Numbered from the stretch's first letter, positions 45,264 through 55,561 are shown. The stretch is 64,000 nucleotides of DNA from Dechloromonas sp. TW-R-39-2 (GCF_016864195.1 NZ_CP045202.1:744001-808000); one strand, 5' to 3'. Numbers and translations: made by a program. Notes: generated by a model from the sequence alone, not told the origin.

Positions 45264-45659
45264 ATGGCTATGAGCGATCCGATCGCGGACATGCTGACTC
45301 GCATCCGCAACGCCCAGCTCGCTGAAAAGGCGTCTGTCTCCATGCCGTCTTCCAAGGTCAAAGTGGCTATTGCCGCTGTGCTGAAGGACGAAGGCTACGT
45401 AGATAACTTTGCAGTGCGTCAAGCCGACGGCAAAGCCACTCTCGAAATTGAGCTCAAGTATTACGCCGGTCGTCCGGTTATTGAGCGCATCGAGCGTGTC
45501 TCCAAGCCTGGCCTGCGTATCTACAAGGGCTGTGAAGATATTCCCCGTGTCATGAACGGTCTTGGTGTGGCGATTGTTTCCACGCCGAAGGGTGTCATGA
45601 CCGATCGCAAGGCTCGCGCCAGCAAGATCGGCGGCGAAGTCCTGTGCATCGTGGCATAA
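45264..45659 (+). CDS. rpsH: 30S ribosomal protein S8
   Basis: A 131-residue central-domain assembly protein; in E. coli it represses the spc operon by binding within the rplE mRNA. The start [16 protein letters not shown] and the C-terminal [21 protein letters not shown] are typical. Ten bases separate it from rplF. Confidence 0.99.
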   Translation: MAMSDPIADMLTRIRNAQLAEKASVSMPSSKVKVAIAAVLKDEGYVDNFAVRQADGKATLEIELKYYAGRPVIERIERVSKPGLRIYKGCEDIPRVMNGLGVAIVSTPKGVMTDRKARASKIGGEVLCIVA

Positions 45660-45669
45660 GGGAGAAATC

Positions 45670-46200
45670 ATGTCTCGTGTTGGTAAGAATCCGATTGTCC
45701 TGCCGGCTGGTGTTGAAGTCACCGTTGGCCAGCAAATCATCGTCAAGGGCCCGCTGGGTTCCCTGAAGGCTGCCGCTCACCCGGCAGTCAAGGTGGTCGT
45801 TGAGGGACAAAATGTCGTCGTATCCAAAGTTGAAGGCGCTTCCGCCGGTGGTGCCATGTGGGGCACCATGCGGGCTAACCTGAACAATATGGTTACCGGC
45901 GTTTCCAAAGGTTTTGAAAAGAAGCTGCAGTTGGTTGGCGTGGGTTACCGCGCTCAGGCTCAGGGCGAAATCCTGAATCTGTCCCTCGGCTTCTCCCACC
46001 CGGTTGCGCACAAGATGCCGGCCGGTGTGAAAGTTGAGTGCCCGACCCAGACGGAAATCCTGATCAAGGGTTCCGACAAGCAGCAGGTCGGCCAGGTCGC
46101 CGCCGAAGTTCGTGCATATCGTAAGCCGGAACCCTACAAGGGCAAGGGCGTGCGTTATGCCGACGAAGTGGTGGTTATCAAGGAAACCAAGAAGAAGTAA
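45670..46200 (+). CDS. rplF: 50S ribosomal protein L6
   Basis: A 176-residue protein near the factor-binding site, made of two similar alpha-beta domains. The start [16 protein letters not shown] and the signature [16 protein letters not shown] near the C terminus are intact. Confidence 0.99.
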   Translation: MSRVGKNPIVLPAGVEVTVGQQIIVKGPLGSLKAAAHPAVKVVVEGQNVVVSKVEGASAGGAMWGTMRANLNNMVTGVSKGFEKKLQLVGVGYRAQAQGEILNLSLGFSHPVAHKMPAGVKVECPTQTEILIKGSDKQQVGQVAAEVRAYRKPEPYKGKGVRYADEVVVIKETKKK

Positions 46201-46209
46201 GGGTGGCAT

Positions 46210-46566
46210 ATGTTTAACAGGAAAGAAGCGCGTCTGCGCCGTGCTCGCCAAACGCGAGCAAAAATCGCCGAGCTCAAAGCTGTGCGCCTGTGCGTTAATC
46301 GCACGAACTGCCACATTTACGCCCAGATCATTTCGCCTTGCGGCGGTAAGGTTCTGGCTTCGGCTTCCACGCTTGACGTCGATGTTCGCAAGGACATCCC
46401 GAACGGCGGTAACAAGGCTGCTGCCACTTCCGTTGGCAAGTTGATCGCCGAGCGTGCCAAGGCCGCCGGTATCGAACGGGTGGCTTTTGATCGTTCCGGT
46501 CTTCAGTACCATGGTCGTGTTCAGGCGTTGGCGGAAGCCGCGCGTGAAGCCGGTCTGCAGTTCTGA
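46210..46566 (+). CDS. rplR: 50S ribosomal protein L18
   Basis: A 118-residue 5S rRNA-binding protein. A basic N-terminal tail ([17 protein letters not shown]) precedes the globular domain, which ends [25 protein letters not shown]. Start ATG at 46210 overlaps an NdeI-like CATATG by chance. Confidence 0.99.
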   Translation: MFNRKEARLRRARQTRAKIAELKAVRLCVNRTNCHIYAQIISPCGGKVLASASTLDVDVRKDIPNGGNKAAATSVGKLIAERAKAAGIERVAFDRSGLQYHGRVQALAEAAREAGLQF

Positions 46567-46592
46567 TCGCCGCGAAAGGAATAGGTTAAGAA

Positions 46593-47120
46593 ATGGCTAA
46601 ACCTGAAAGAAACAAGAAGCCGCAGCAAGCTGAAGAGCGTGATGATGGCATGCGCGAGAAGATGGTCGCGGTCAATCGCGTTACCAAGGTGGTTAAGGGC
46701 GGCCGTATTCTCGGTTTCGCAGCCCTGACCGTCGTTGGTGACGGCGATGGCGGCATTGGCATGGGCAAGGGCAAGTCCCGCGAAGTGCCGGTTGCCGTGC
46801 AAAAGGCAATGGAAGAGGCTCGTCGCAAGATGGCTAAGGTCAGCCTGAAGAGCGGTACGGTTCATCACACGGTCATGGGTCGCCACGGCGCCACTACCGT
46901 GATGATCCAGCCGGCTCCGGATGGTACCGGCATCATCGCAGGTGGCGCAATGCGTGCCGTCTTCGAAGTTGTTGGTGTGACCAACGTCGTTGCCAAGGCT
47001 CACGGTTCGACCAATCCTTACAACATCGTGCGTGCGACGATCGATGGTCTGTCGAAGGTCAATACGCCGGCAGAGATCGCTGCAAAGCGTGGTCTGTCTG
47101 TTGAAAAGATCCTGGGGTAA
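46593..47120 (+). CDS. rpsE: 30S ribosomal protein S5
   Basis: A 175-residue protein of the mRNA entry tunnel with roles in accuracy and helicase activity. The loop [20 protein letters not shown] (about residues 31-50), where spectinomycin resistance arises, is wild-type in form, followed by [12 protein letters not shown] slightly longer N-terminal tail than E. coli (167 residues) is present. Confidence 0.99.
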   Translation: MAKPERNKKPQQAEERDDGMREKMVAVNRVTKVVKGGRILGFAALTVVGDGDGGIGMGKGKSREVPVAVQKAMEEARRKMAKVSLKSGTVHHTVMGRHGATTVMIQPAPDGTGIIAGGAMRAVFEVVGVTNVVAKAHGSTNPYNIVRATIDGLSKVNTPAEIAAKRGLSVEKILG

Positions 47121-47123
47121 GTC

Positions 47124-47306
47124 ATGGCTGACAAGAAAATCACAGTGAAGCTCGTCAAGAGCATTATCGGCACCAAGCAGGACCACCGCGCCACCGTGCG
47201 CGGCCTGGGTCTGCGTAAGCTGAACAGTTCCGCTGTCCTGGAAGATACGCCGGCAGTCCGCGGCATGATCCAAAAGGTTCAGTATCTCGTCAAGGTTGAG
47301 GGTTAA
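47124..47306 (+). CDS. rpmD: 50S ribosomal protein L30
   Basis: A 60-residue protein with the family pattern [22 protein letters not shown] near the N terminus (residues about 9-30). Three bases separate it from rpsE and from rplO. Confidence 0.98.
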   Translation: MADKKITVKLVKSIIGTKQDHRATVRGLGLRKLNSSAVLEDTPAVRGMIQKVQYLVKVEG

Positions 47307-47309
47307 GCC

Positions 47310-47744
47310 ATGCGTCTGAATACCATCAAGCCCGCAGAAGGCTCCAAAAAGGCTGCGAAGCGTGTCGGTCGTGGCATCGGTTCCGGCCTGGGCAAGACTT
47401 GCGGTCGCGGTCACAAGGGTCAGAAGTCTCGTTCCGGTGGCTTCCACAAGGTTGGTTTCGAAGGCGGTCAAATGCCTTTGCAACGTCGCCTGCCGAAGCG
47501 TGGTTTCAACTCGCTGACGCGTGCTCGTAACTACGAAATCCGTCTGACCGACATTGAGCGCATGCCGCTCGACGAGATCGATCTGCTTGCTCTGCAAGCT
47601 GCTGGTGTCGTGCCGGGTGATGCCTTGTCTGCTAAGGTTATCCTCTCTGGTGCCATCACCCGCAAAGTCGTTCTCAAGGGTGTCGGTGCAACGAAGGGTG
47701 CCAAGGCAGCCATCGAAGCAGTCGGCGGCTCGATCGCTGAGTAA
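47310..47744 (+). CDS. rplO: 50S ribosomal protein L15
   Basis: A 144-residue late-assembly protein. The Gly/Arg-rich N-terminal extension ([19 protein letters not shown], about 22-40) winds into rRNA, and the C-terminal domain ends [15 protein letters not shown]. It precedes secY by 21 bases. Confidence 0.99.
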   Translation: MRLNTIKPAEGSKKAAKRVGRGIGSGLGKTCGRGHKGQKSRSGGFHKVGFEGGQMPLQRRLPKRGFNSLTRARNYEIRLTDIERMPLDEIDLLALQAAGVVPGDALSAKVILSGAITRKVVLKGVGATKGAKAAIEAVGGSIAE

Positions 47745-47765
47745 GAACTAAGAAAGGTAAGAACG

Positions 47766-49079
47766 TTGGCGGCAAATCCTAATACCGTAGGCAAGGGCGG
47801 AAAATTCGGCGATCTAAAGCGCCGTTTGTGGTTCTTGCTGGGTGCGCTCGTGGTGTATCGCATTGGTGCGCATATTCCGGTTCCGGGTATTGACCCCAAC
47901 GTCCTTGCTGATCTGTTTAATTCGCAGCAGGGCGGCATCTTGGGCATGTTCAACATGTTCTCGGGTGGTGCTCTGTCGCGTTTCACCATTTTTGCGCTGG
48001 GGATCATGCCTTACATTTCGGCATCGATCATCATGCAGTTGATGAGCGTCGCAAGTCCTCAACTTGAAGCACTCAAGAAAGAGGGCGAAGCCGGTCGCCG
48101 CAAGATTACTCAATATACCCGCTATGGCACGGTCGCTTTGGCGCTGTTCCAGGGCCTGGGTATCGCTGTTGCCCTCGAAGCGCAGGCCGGCCTCGTCGCA
48201 GACCCTGGCTTCTTGTTCCGCCTGACGACTGTATCCACCTTGCTGACCGGAACGATGTTCCTGATGTGGTTGGGCGAGCAGGTTACTGAGCGTGGTTTGG
48301 GTAACGGTATTTCCATCATTATTTTTGCCGGTATCGCTGCTGGTCTGCCGAATGCGATTGGCGGTCTGCTTGAGTTGGTTCGCACCGGCGCAATGCATCC
48401 GCTCTCTGCATTGGTTATTTGTGTCCTGATAGTTGCTGTTACGGCATTTGTTGTATTCGTCGAACGTGGTCAGCGCAAGATTCTGGTTAACTACGCGAAG
48501 CGTCAGGTCGGTAACAAGGTTTATGGCGGGCAAAGTTCACACTTGCCATTGAAGCTGAATATGGCTGGTGTTATTCCCCCCATTTTTGCTTCTTCGATCA
48601 TTCTTTTTCCGGCGACTGTCGCTGGCTGGTTTGGTTCAAGCGATTCGATGCGCTGGTTGAAGGATATCGCTGGCACGTTGTCTCCTGGGCAGCCGATTTA
48701 CGTGATGCTCTATGCTGCAGCAATCATCTTCTTCTGCTTTTTCTACACCGCCCTTGTGTTTAACTCCAAGGAAACGGCAGAGAATCTGAAAAAGAGCGGG
48801 GCCTTTGTTCCTGGCATTCGTCCTGGCGAACAAACCTCTCGCTACATTGACAAGATTTTGATGCGCCTTACTTTGATTGGGGCTGCTTATATTACCGTCG
48901 TCTGTCTGCTCCCTGAGTTTTTGATTTTGAAGTGGAATGTTCCATTCTATTTCGGTGGTACATCGCTTCTGATTATCGTTGTGGTGACCATGGACTTTAT
49001 GTCTCAGGTTCAGGCTTACGTAATGTCGCACCAATATGAAAGTTTGCTTAAAAAGGCAAATTTCAAAGGTACTAATTGA
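47766..49079 (+). CDS. secY: preprotein translocase subunit SecY
   Basis: A 437-residue channel protein with ten transmembrane helices, the core of the Sec translocon with SecE (encoded at 21942) and SecG. The plug region and the cytosolic loop between TM8 and TM9 ([21 protein letters not shown]) are conserved. The start appears to be TTG at 47766: no ATG or GTG precedes the conserved sequence, and AAAGG lies about 8 bases upstream. It is the usual passenger of the spc operon. Confidence 0.97.
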   Translation: MAANPNTVGKGGKFGDLKRRLWFLLGALVVYRIGAHIPVPGIDPNVLADLFNSQQGGILGMFNMFSGGALSRFTIFALGIMPYISASIIMQLMSVASPQLEALKKEGEAGRRKITQYTRYGTVALALFQGLGIAVALEAQAGLVADPGFLFRLTTVSTLLTGTMFLMWLGEQVTERGLGNGISIIIFAGIAAGLPNAIGGLLELVRTGAMHPLSALVICVLIVAVTAFVVFVERGQRKILVNYAKRQVGNKVYGGQSSHLPLKLNMAGVIPPIFASSIILFPATVAGWFGSSDSMRWLKDIAGTLSPGQPIYVMLYAAAIIFFCFFYTALVFNSKETAENLKKSGAFVPGIRPGEQTSRYIDKILMRLTLIGAAYITVVCLLPEFLILKWNVPFYFGGTSLLIIVVVTMDFMSQVQAYVMSHQYESLLKKANFKGTN

Positions 49080-49093
49080 TCAAATAACTGAGT

Positions 49094-49312
49094 ATGGCGA
49101 AGGAAGACTGTATTGAAATGCAAGGGGAGGTTTTAGAAAACCTTCCCAACGCGACCTTCAAGGTCAAACTGGAAAATGGGCACGTGCTTCATGCCTTTAT
49201 CTCCGGGAAAATGAGGATGCATTACATTCGAATTCTCCCCGGCGACAAGGTTACCGTCCAGCTGACGCCATATGATTTAACCAAGGCCCGGATTGTTTTC
49301 CGGTCCAAGTAA
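49094..49312 (+). CDS. infA: translation initiation factor IF-1
   Basis: A 72-residue OB-fold protein that occupies the ribosomal A site during initiation. The sequence [21 protein letters not shown] at the start and [20 protein letters not shown] in the second half are diagnostic. Its place between secY and rpmJ is common in betaproteobacteria. Confidence 0.98.
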   Translation: MAKEDCIEMQGEVLENLPNATFKVKLENGHVLHAFISGKMRMHYIRILPGDKVTVQLTPYDLTKARIVFRSK

Positions 49313-49385
49313 AGATTCTCTACGCAATAAACCGCAGGGCAAGGAATCACGGCTGCTTCCAAGCCCTCGCAGACGAGGAGTAAAC

Positions 49386-49499
49386 ATGAAAGTTCAACCT
49401 TCAGTAAAGCGCGTGTGTCGCAATTGCAAAGTCATCCGTCGCAAGGGTGTCGTGCGCGTTATTTGCAAGGACCCGCGTCATAAGCAGCGTCAAGGCTAA
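49386..49499 (+). CDS. rpmJ: 50S ribosomal protein L36 (zinc-binding form)
   Basis: A 37-residue protein, [19 protein letters not shown] onward. It keeps the zinc ribbon Cys11, Cys14, Cys27 and His32 (C+ type), so it needs zinc. GAGGAG lies 7 bases upstream of the ATG at 49386. It is the shortest gene in the window. Confidence 0.97.
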   Translation: MKVQPSVKRVCRNCKVIRRKGVVRVICKDPRHKQRQG

Positions 49500-49547
49500 T
49501 CGCCTCGACTCGGCATACGTTAATTTTCGAAATATTGGAGTGACTCG

Positions 49548-49910
49548 ATGGCCCGTATTGCAGGGGTAAACATTCCGAACCATCAGCATGCTGAAATCGC
49601 CCTTACCGCGATTTATGGCATCGGCCGTACCCGCTCGCAGAAGATTTGCGATGCGGCTGGCGTTGGTCGTACGACTAAAATGAAAGACCTGTCCGATGCG
49701 GACATGGATCGCTTGCGTGACGAAGTCGGCAAGTTCACCGTTGAAGGTGACCTGCGTCGCGAAGTAACGATGAACATCAAGCGTTTGATGGACCTCGGTT
49801 GCTACCGTGGCCTGCGCCATCGCAAGGGCTTGCCCTGCCGTGGTCAGCGCACCCGTACCAATGCTCGTACTCGCAAGGGTCCGCGCAAGGCCATCGCTGG
49901 CAAGAAGTAA
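49548..49910 (+). CDS. rpsM: 30S ribosomal protein S13
   Basis: A 120-residue head protein forming bridges B1a and B1b with L5 and touching P-site tRNA. The start [20 protein letters not shown] and the basic tail [21 protein letters not shown] are typical. First gene of the alpha operon; no separate strong promoter was found in the 48 bases after rpmJ. Confidence 0.99.
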   Translation: MARIAGVNIPNHQHAEIALTAIYGIGRTRSQKICDAAGVGRTTKMKDLSDADMDRLRDEVGKFTVEGDLRREVTMNIKRLMDLGCYRGLRHRKGLPCRGQRTRTNARTRKGPRKAIAGKK

Positions 49911-49922
49911 TAGGGACAGAAC

Positions 49923-50312
49923 ATGGCAAAGACTGCTACCAAAGTTCGTAAAAAGGTTAAAAAGAACGTTGCTGAGGGCATCGCCCACATTCACGCTTCG
50001 TTCAATAACACCATCATCACCATTACCGACCGTCAGGGCAATGCACTGTCCTGGGCAACTTCCGGTGGTGCCGGCTTCCGCGGTTCGCGTAAGTCCACCC
50101 CGTTTGCTGCTCAGGTGGCTGCAGAAGCTGCTGGCAAGGCGGCTCAAGAATGCGGCGTCAAGAACCTTGAAGTTCGCATCAAAGGCCCTGGTCCTGGCCG
50201 TGAATCTTCCGTCCGCGCTCTCAACGCGCTGGGCATGAAGATCACCGCTATTTCCGACGTGACGCCGGTGCCGCACAACGGTTGCCGTCCGCCTAAAAAG
50301 CGCCGCATCTAA
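49923..50312 (+). CDS. rpsK: 30S ribosomal protein S11
   Basis: A 129-residue platform protein near the mRNA exit. The conserved [20 protein letters not shown] (about 22-41) and C-terminal [18 protein letters not shown], whose Asn-Gly is the isoaspartate site in E. coli, are intact. Confidence 0.99.
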   Translation: MAKTATKVRKKVKKNVAEGIAHIHASFNNTIITITDRQGNALSWATSGGAGFRGSRKSTPFAAQVAAEAAGKAAQECGVKNLEVRIKGPGPGRESSVRALNALGMKITAISDVTPVPHNGCRPPKKRRI

Positions 50313-50324
50313 GGAGAAAGACAA

Positions 50325-50954
50325 GTGGCTCGTAATCTCGATCCGAAGTGCCGTCAGTGCCGCCGTGAAGGCGAAAAGCTTTTCCTCAAGGGTGAAAAGT
50401 GCTTTACCGACAAGTGCGCCATTGAGCGCCGTTCCTACGCTCCTGGCCAGCATGGCCAGAAGTCTGGTGCCCGTCTGTCCGACTACGGCGTCCATCTTCG
50501 CGCCAAGCAGAAGATTCGTCGCGTCTATGGCGTGCTCGAAGGTCAGTTCCGCAAGACCTTCGCCGAAGCTGATCGCCGCAAGGGTCAGACCGGTGAAAAC
50601 CTCCTGCAACTGCTCGAAGCCCGTCTGGACTCCGTTGCTTACCGCATGGGTTTCGGTGCTTCCCGCGTCGAATCCCGTCAGATCGTCCGTCACAACGGCG
50701 TTTTGGTGAACGGCAAGCGCGTCAACATTCCGTCTTATCTTGTTAAGCCGGGCGATGTTGTTCAGCTGACCGATCGCGCTCGCGCATCGCTGCGTTGCAA
50801 GGCCGCTCTGGAAGCTGCCGAGTCCCGCGGTTTCCCCGAGTGGGTTGCTGTTGACGTCAAGGAAGGCAAGGGAACGTTCAAGGCTATGCCGCAGCGCTCC
50901 GAGCTGCCGTCTACCCTGAACGAAGGTCTCGTCATCGAACTTTACTCGAAGTAA
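50325..50954 (+). CDS. rpsD: 30S ribosomal protein S4 (with N-terminal Cys motif)
   Basis: A 209-residue primary assembly protein; in E. coli it represses the alpha operon. Start is GTG (50325) after AAGGAG. The N terminus has four cysteines (CRQC at 9-12, then Cys26 and Cys31 region KCFTDKC), the zinc-binding C+ form of S4. The S4 RNA-binding domain follows at about 99-165. The GTG start and Cys motif are common in relatives. Confidence 0.99.
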   Translation: MARNLDPKCRQCRREGEKLFLKGEKCFTDKCAIERRSYAPGQHGQKSGARLSDYGVHLRAKQKIRRVYGVLEGQFRKTFAEADRRKGQTGENLLQLLEARLDSVAYRMGFGASRVESRQIVRHNGVLVNGKRVNIPSYLVKPGDVVQLTDRARASLRCKAALEAAESRGFPEWVAVDVKEGKGTFKAMPQRSELPSTLNEGLVIELYSK

Positions 50955-50978
50955 TCACTGAGCAGAGGAATTTAGCCC

Positions 50979-51953
50979 ATGCAAAGCAGTGGACTTCTGA
51001 AACCCCGCATTATTGATGTGCAGAGCGTTTCGCCCGTGCAAGCCAAGGTTGTGATGGAGCCGTTTGAACGCGGCTACGGTCACACCTTGGGTAATGCACT
51101 GCGTCGTATCCTGCTGTCCTCCATGCCGGGTTATGCGCCGACCGAAGTCGGCATTGAGGGTGTGCTCCACGAGTACTCCACCGTTGATGGCGTTCAGGAA
51201 GATGTCGTTGATATCCTTCTGAACCTCAAAGGCATCGTGTTCAAGTTGCATAACCGCGACTCGGTCACGCTCAATCTGGTCAAGGAAGGTGAGGGCGTTG
51301 TCCGTGCAGGCGATATTGATTTGCCGCACGACGTCGAAATCATCAACCCGGAACATGTCGTGGCTCACTTGTCGCCTGGCGGCAAGCTGGCGATGGAAAT
51401 CAAGGTCGAAAAGGGACGCGGCTATGTGCCGGGTAACGTTCGCAACCTCGGTGATTCCAAGACGATCGGCAAGCTCGTGCTGGATGCTTCATTCAGCCCG
51501 ATCCGCCGTGTTGCCTACTCTGTTGAAAGCGCCCGCGTTGAACAGCGTACCGACTTGGACAAGCTGATTGTCGACATTGAGACCAACGGTGTTGTCGAGC
51601 CGGAAGAGGCCATTCGCTACGCAGCTCGCGTGCTGATGGAACAGCTCTCCGTGTTTGCCGATCTCGAAGGCACGGCCCCCGCTGTGGAAGCCTCCAAGCC
51701 GGCTCAGGTTGACCCGGTTCTCCTTCGCCCGGTGGATGATCTCGAATTGACGGTTCGTTCTGCGAACTGCCTCAAGGCTGAGAACATTTATTACATCGGC
51801 GATCTTATTCAGCGTACCGAGAATGAACTTCTCAAGACCCCGAATCTGGGTCGTAAGTCGCTGAACGAGATCAAGGAAGTGCTTGCTGCACGTGGTCTGA
51901 CCCTCGGCATGAAACTGGAAAATTGGCCGCCCGCCGGTCTGGAAAAGGTCTAA
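50979..51953 (+). CDS. rpoA: RNA polymerase alpha subunit
   Basis: A 324-residue subunit. The N-terminal domain (about 1-235) dimerises and starts polymerase assembly ([20 protein letters not shown] near 30-50). The C-terminal domain (about 250-324, [21 protein letters not shown]) binds UP elements and activators. A short hairpin that overlaps the stop codon separates it from rplQ. Confidence 0.99.
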   Translation: MQSSGLLKPRIIDVQSVSPVQAKVVMEPFERGYGHTLGNALRRILLSSMPGYAPTEVGIEGVLHEYSTVDGVQEDVVDILLNLKGIVFKLHNRDSVTLNLVKEGEGVVRAGDIDLPHDVEIINPEHVVAHLSPGGKLAMEIKVEKGRGYVPGNVRNLGDSKTIGKLVLDASFSPIRRVAYSVESARVEQRTDLDKLIVDIETNGVVEPEEAIRYAARVLMEQLSVFADLEGTAPAVEASKPAQVDPVLLRPVDDLELTVRSANCLKAENIYYIGDLIQRTENELLKTPNLGRKSLNEIKEVLAARGLTLGMKLENWPPAGLEKV

Positions 51954-51964
51954 GGACCTTTTTC
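51943..51964 (+). terminator. attenuator-like hairpin across the rpoA stop codon
   Basis: AAAAGGTC (51943-51950) pairs with GACCTTTT (51955-51962) around the loop TAAG, which contains the rpoA stop codon; TTC follows. The GC core is only 4 bp, so termination would be weak. Translating ribosomes would melt it. It may tune rplQ expression. Confidence 0.45.
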
Positions 51965-52011
51965 AGCACGGGTCGTCAAGGGACGCCTGCAGAATATAGA
52001 AAGGATTAACC

Positions 52012-52410
52012 ATGCGTCACCGCAATGGACTTCGCAAACTGAACCGTACCAGCAGCCATCGCCTCGCGATGCTGCGCAACATGACTGTTTCTCTTCTCCG
52101 TCACGAGGCTATCAAGACCACCGTGCCGAAGGCCAAGGAACTGCGCCGTGTTGTTGAACCAATGATTACCCTCGGCAAAAACCCGACGCTGGCTAACAAG
52201 CGCCTGGCCTTTGACCGCCTGCGTGATCGCGAGATCGTCGTCAAGCTGTTTGCCGAACTTGGTCCGCGTTACAACGCTCGTCCGGGCGGCTACCTTCGTA
52301 TCCTGAAGTGTGGTTTCCGCAATGGCGACAACGCACCGATGGCTTTCGTTGAGCTGGTCGATCGTCCGGAAGTTACCGAAGCTGTGGAAGTGGACGAAGC
52401 CGCTGAATAA
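52012..52410 (+). CDS. rplQ: 50S ribosomal protein L17
   Basis: A 132-residue protein at the tunnel exit. The start [20 protein letters not shown] is diagnostic; the C-terminal tail is acidic ([13 protein letters not shown]), slightly longer than in E. coli. Last gene of the alpha operon, followed by a strong bidirectional terminator. Confidence 0.99.
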   Translation: MRHRNGLRKLNRTSSHRLAMLRNMTVSLLRHEAIKTTVPKAKELRRVVEPMITLGKNPTLANKRLAFDRLRDREIVVKLFAELGPRYNARPGGYLRILKCGFRNGDNAPMAFVELVDRPEVTEAVEVDEAAE

Positions 52411-52427
52411 GCTGTTTTGTTCCCATG

Positions 52428-52459
52428 AAAAAGGCCGGATATTCCGGCCTTTTTCTTTT
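52428..52459. terminator. bidirectional terminator between rplQ and gltL
   Basis: AAAAAGGCCGG (52428-52438) and CCGGCCTTTTT (52444-52454) form an 11-bp stem with the loop ATATT. A T-run follows on the plus strand and the A-run becomes a T-run on the minus strand, so it can end both the rightward alpha operon and the leftward glt genes. It lies between the two convergent stop codons. Confidence 0.92.
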
Positions 52460-53187
52460 TAGTGCTGCAGTATCTTTGAGAGAAATTGTTGTGCTCTTGC
52501 GGAGCGTGGAGTGCCGAAAAAGATATCTTTCGGGGCATCTTCAATAATTTTTCCCTGGTCCATGAAGATAACCCGGTGGGCAACCTTGCGTGCGAATCCC
52601 ATCTCGTGGGTGACGCACATCATCGTCATTCCTTCATGAGCCAACTCGACCATGACGTCGAGTACTTCGTTGATCATCTCAGGGTCCAGCGCTGATGTTG
52701 GCTCATCGAAAAGCATGCAAATCGGATCCATGGCCAATGCCCGTGCAATTGCTACGCGCTGTTGCTGGCCGCCAGAAAGTTGGCCCGGGAATTTTTCGGC
52801 CTGCACTTTCAGACCGACCCTGTCCAGGAGTTTGAATCCGCGGTCAATGGCCTCGTCTTTTCTTCGGCCGAGAACCTTGGTCTGACCGATGCACAGATTT
52901 TCAATAATGCTCATGTGCGGGAAAAGCTCGAAATGCTGGAATACCATCCCGACATGGGCGCGGAGTTTCGAGAGATTCGTCCGTGGATCGCCGACCGACG
53001 TTCCATTCACCACAATATCGCCCTGCTGGAACGCCTCCAACCCATTGACGCATTTGATCAGGGTCGATTTACCTGAGCCAGAGGGGCCGCAAACGACGAC
53101 GACTTCACCTTTGGCAACCGAGGTAGTGCACTCGGAAAGCACCTGGAAGTTGCCATACCACTTTGATACTGAGCGGATATCAATTAT
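52459..53187 (-). CDS. gltL: glutamate/aspartate ABC transporter ATP-binding protein, probable AUA start
   Basis: The ATPase that drives import through GltJ/GltK. Walker A ([10 protein letters not shown]), signature (LSGGQQQ), Walker B (CMLFDEP) and H-loop (VTHEMGFA) are intact and the protein matches GltL throughout. The first ATG/GTG/TTG in frame is GTG at 53142, which would drop about 15 residues including KWYG, whose Tyr stacks on ATP. The reading frame with the family sequence [15 protein letters not shown] continues upstream to 53187, where ATA aligns with the usual initiator Met, overlaps the gltK stop (ATAA) and lies 8 bases after AGAGG. ATT (53184) is the alternative. With this start it has 242 residues (E. 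coli 241). A sequencing error (ATG read as ATA) would also explain it. Confidence 0.9.
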   Translation of the reverse strand: MIDIRSVSKWYGNFQVLSECTTSVAKGEVVVVCGPSGSGKSTLIKCVNGLEAFQQGDIVVNGTSVGDPRTNLSKLRAHVGMVFQHFELFPHMSIIENLCIGQTKVLGRRKDEAIDRGFKLLDRVGLKVQAEKFPGQLSGGQQQRVAIARALAMDPICMLFDEPTSALDPEMINEVLDVMVELAHEGMTMMCVTHEMGFARKVAHRVIFMDQGKIIEDAPKDIFFGTPRSARAQQFLSKILQH

Positions 53188-53858
53188 CGGGCGTACCTCT
53201 TCTGAAGGGTTTTGACGATTCGTGAAATCGAAAAACAGATGACGAAGTAAATTGCGCCGGCAAAAAGCAGCATTTCGACGAGTCGACCGTCGCGGTCCCC
53301 TACTTTATAGGTGGTTCCAAAAAAGTCTGACAGGCCGATCACGTAAACGAGCGATGTGTCCTGAAAAAGAATGATTGCCTGGGTCAGAAGCAGTGGGAGC
53401 ATGTTGCGAAATGCCTGAGGAAGTATGATCAGGCGCATGGTTTGGTTTTGTGTCAGACCCAGGGCTTGCCCTGCGGCAATCTGCCCCTGGGGGATGCTTT
53501 GAATGCCGGCACGGATGATTTCGGAGTAATAGGCCGCTTCAAACAAGGCAAAAGCAATCAGTGCCGAAGTCAGGCGAATATCTCCAATTCCTGAGCCGAA
53601 AATACTTTTCAATGCCTGGGGAACGATCAGGTAAAACCATAAAATGACCATGACCAGTGGAACCGAGCGGAACAGATTGACGTAGCCTGCGCTGATCCAG
53701 GCAATCCAGCGGGTATTGCTCATCCGGAGAACAGCGAGGACTGTTCCCCATAGAATGCCGACGATGATTGCCGTCAGCGTCACTTCAAGGGAAATGAGCA
53801 TGCCTTTGGCGAGCAGAGGTACAGCGCCGGGGATCGATGACCAATCGAATTCGTACAT
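53184..53858 (-). CDS. gltK: glutamate/aspartate ABC transporter permease GltK
   Basis: A 224-residue inner-membrane permease of the polar amino-acid (HisMQ) type with about five transmembrane helices. The EAA-type loop is visible as [25 protein letters not shown] (about 113-137), where GltL docks. The start follows the gltJ stop by one base, and its stop overlaps the proposed gltL start. Confidence 0.96.
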   Translation of the reverse strand: MYEFDWSSIPGAVPLLAKGMLISLEVTLTAIIVGILWGTVLAVLRMSNTRWIAWISAGYVNLFRSVPLVMVILWFYLIVPQALKSIFGSGIGDIRLTSALIAFALFEAAYYSEIIRAGIQSIPQGQIAAGQALGLTQNQTMRLIILPQAFRNMLPLLLTQAIILFQDTSLVYVIGLSDFFGTTYKVGDRDGRLVEMLLFAGAIYFVICFSISRIVKTLQKRYAR

Positions 53859-53859
53859 G

Positions 53860-54597
53860 TCACTTCCCCCCGATGTAGCCAGGAACCCTGACCCGCATTT
53901 CCAATCGTCGCATCAGATACATCACGGTCGCATTGATAAGTACGTACAGCAATGTGACAGCAATGAATGCCTCGTACGGTTGAGCCGTGTAGTCAACGAG
54001 CTGTTGAGCTTGGCGTGATAGTTCAATCAAACCAATGGTGGTTGCCACGGCTGAGTTTTTGAAAATATTCAAGAACTCCGAGGTGAGTGGCGGAACAATA
54101 ATGCGGTACGCAACAGGCAGCAGAATGTAGCGATAAACTTGGGGTAAGGTCAGGCCCATTGCTAGCCCCGCCGCTGTTTGACCTTGAGGAAGCGCATTGA
54201 TTCCTGAGCGGACTTGTTCGGCAACGCGGGCTGACGTGAACAAGCCAAGGCAGAGCATGGCAGCAAAGAATTGCTGAATCAGTGGATGGGTTTGCTTGAA
54301 GGCATTGCCCAGTTCGACTGGCAAAAGTTCTGGCAAGACAAAGTACCAGATGAATAGTTGTACCAGCAGGGGGATGTTGCGGAATATCTCAACGTAGGCG
54401 GTGGCAATTCCTGAAAGCCACCGGTTTGGTGCCGTCCTGAGGATGCCGATAATCGAGCCGGCGAGCAGGGCAATCATCCAGGCGCTGAGAGAGAGCAGGA
54501 TTGTCCATTGAAGACCCTCGCCGAGCCAGGCGAGATAACTGCCTTCTCCGGTGGCGCTCGGCTGGAGAAAGACCTGCCAGTTCCAGTGGTATGACAT
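53860..54597 (-). CDS. gltJ: glutamate/aspartate ABC transporter permease GltJ
   Basis: A 245-residue permease, partner of GltK. It begins [25 protein letters not shown], like E. coli GltJ, and shows the EAA-type loop [27 protein letters not shown] (split, about 147-172). About five hydrophobic helices are visible. A 67-base gap precedes it after gltI. Confidence 0.96.
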   Translation of the reverse strand: MSYHWNWQVFLQPSATGEGSYLAWLGEGLQWTILLSLSAWMIALLAGSIIGILRTAPNRWLSGIATAYVEIFRNIPLLVQLFIWYFVLPELLPVELGNAFKQTHPLIQQFFAAMLCLGLFTSARVAEQVRSGINALPQGQTAAGLAMGLTLPQVYRYILLPVAYRIIVPPLTSEFLNIFKNSAVATTIGLIELSRQAQQLVDYTAQPYEAFIAVTLLYVLINATVMYLMRRLEMRVRVPGYIGGK

Positions 54598-54664
54598 GGG
54601 ACAACCTCCGGTGAGTCTGCGGTGCCATTTTCAGGCGCCGCAGACGGTTGACCGCAAGATTTGC

Positions 54665-55561
54665 TTATTCGAATGCTTTGTCGTTCGGGTTCTTGAAAGC
54701 GGCTTTCATTTCATCTGAAAGCGGCATGGCAAGATTCAGGCCTTTGGGGGGAATCGGATTCATGAACCACTTGCTGTAAATCTTCTCGGCCTCACCAGAG
54801 GTCATTGCTTTGGTCAGCGCAGCATCAACGACCTTCTTGAACTCGGGATCGTCCTTGCGCAGCATGCAGCCATAAGCCTCCTTCGATTGGGCCGTGCCGG
54901 TCACAATCCAGTCGGAGGCACGCTTGGCCTTGGCCATTTCGCCATAGAGCAGGGCATCGTCCATCATGAATGCAACGGCCCGTCCCGTCTCAAGCGTCAG
55001 GAATGACTCGCCGTGATCCTTGGCCGAGATGACATTCATCTTCATCTGCTTGTCTTCATTCATCTTGCGCAGCAGGCGTTCGGATGTCGTACCGGCTGTC
55101 GTGACGACGTTCTTGCCGGTCAGGTCAGAGAAGTCCTTGATGCCGGAATCCTTCTTGGCCATCAAGCGAGTTCCGATCACAAAAATTGTGGTCGAGAAAC
55201 CAACCTGCTTTTGGCGTTCAAGATTGTTGGTGGTTGAGCCGCATTCGATATCGATCGTTCCATTCTGAACGAGTGTGATGCGATTCGCCGAAGTGACCGG
55301 CATCAACTTGGTATCCAGCTTGCTCAACTTGAGCTGTTCCTTGATCCCTTCAACGGCTTTCAGCATCAGTTCATGCGAATAGCCGATCACCTGCTGCTTG
55401 TCGTCGTAATACGAGAAAGGAATGGAGGACTCGCGATGTCCAAGTGTAATGCTGCCCGTTTCCTTGATCTTTTTCAGGGTCGCCGATTCCTGTGCCAGGA
55501 GCGGTGTCGAAGCAAAGGCGCCGGCAAGAATTGCAGCAGAAGCTATCTTCATGAAATGCAT
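54665..55561 (-). CDS. gltI: glutamate/aspartate periplasmic binding protein
   Basis: A 298-residue periplasmic solute-binding protein of family 3. The signal peptide is MHFMKIASAAILAGAFASTP with cleavage near LLA/QES. The binding fold shows the expected GHRESSIPFSYYDDKQQVIGYSHEL opening (split, about 37-61) and a TTAGTTSERLLR hinge segment typical of Glu/Asp binders. I chose ATG at 55561 because GGAG stands 6 bases upstream; longer in-frame starts would overlap the upstream stop region. The gene starts only 20 bases after the REC-PAS-PP2C stop, so read-through transcription from the signalling genes is likely. Confidence 0.95.
   Translation of the reverse strand: MHFMKIASAAILAGAFASTPLLAQESATLKKIKETGSITLGHRESSIPFSYYDDKQQVIGYSHELMLKAVEGIKEQLKLSKLDTKLMPVTSANRITLVQNGTIDIECGSTTNNLERQKQVGFSTTIFVIGTRLMAKKDSGIKDFSDLTGKNVVTTAGTTSERLLRKMNEDKQMKMNVISAKDHGESFLTLETGRAVAFMMDDALLYGEMAKAKRASDWIVTGTAQSKEAYGCMLRKDDPEFKKVVDAALTKAMTSGEAEKIYSKWFMNPIPPKGLNLAMPLSDEMKAAFKNPNDKAFE

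Noticed and set aside
53140-53142. GTG as the start of gltL
   Set aside because: It would remove the conserved first strand and the A-loop Tyr, has no ribosome-binding site, and leaves a 41-base gap in an otherwise overlapping operon.
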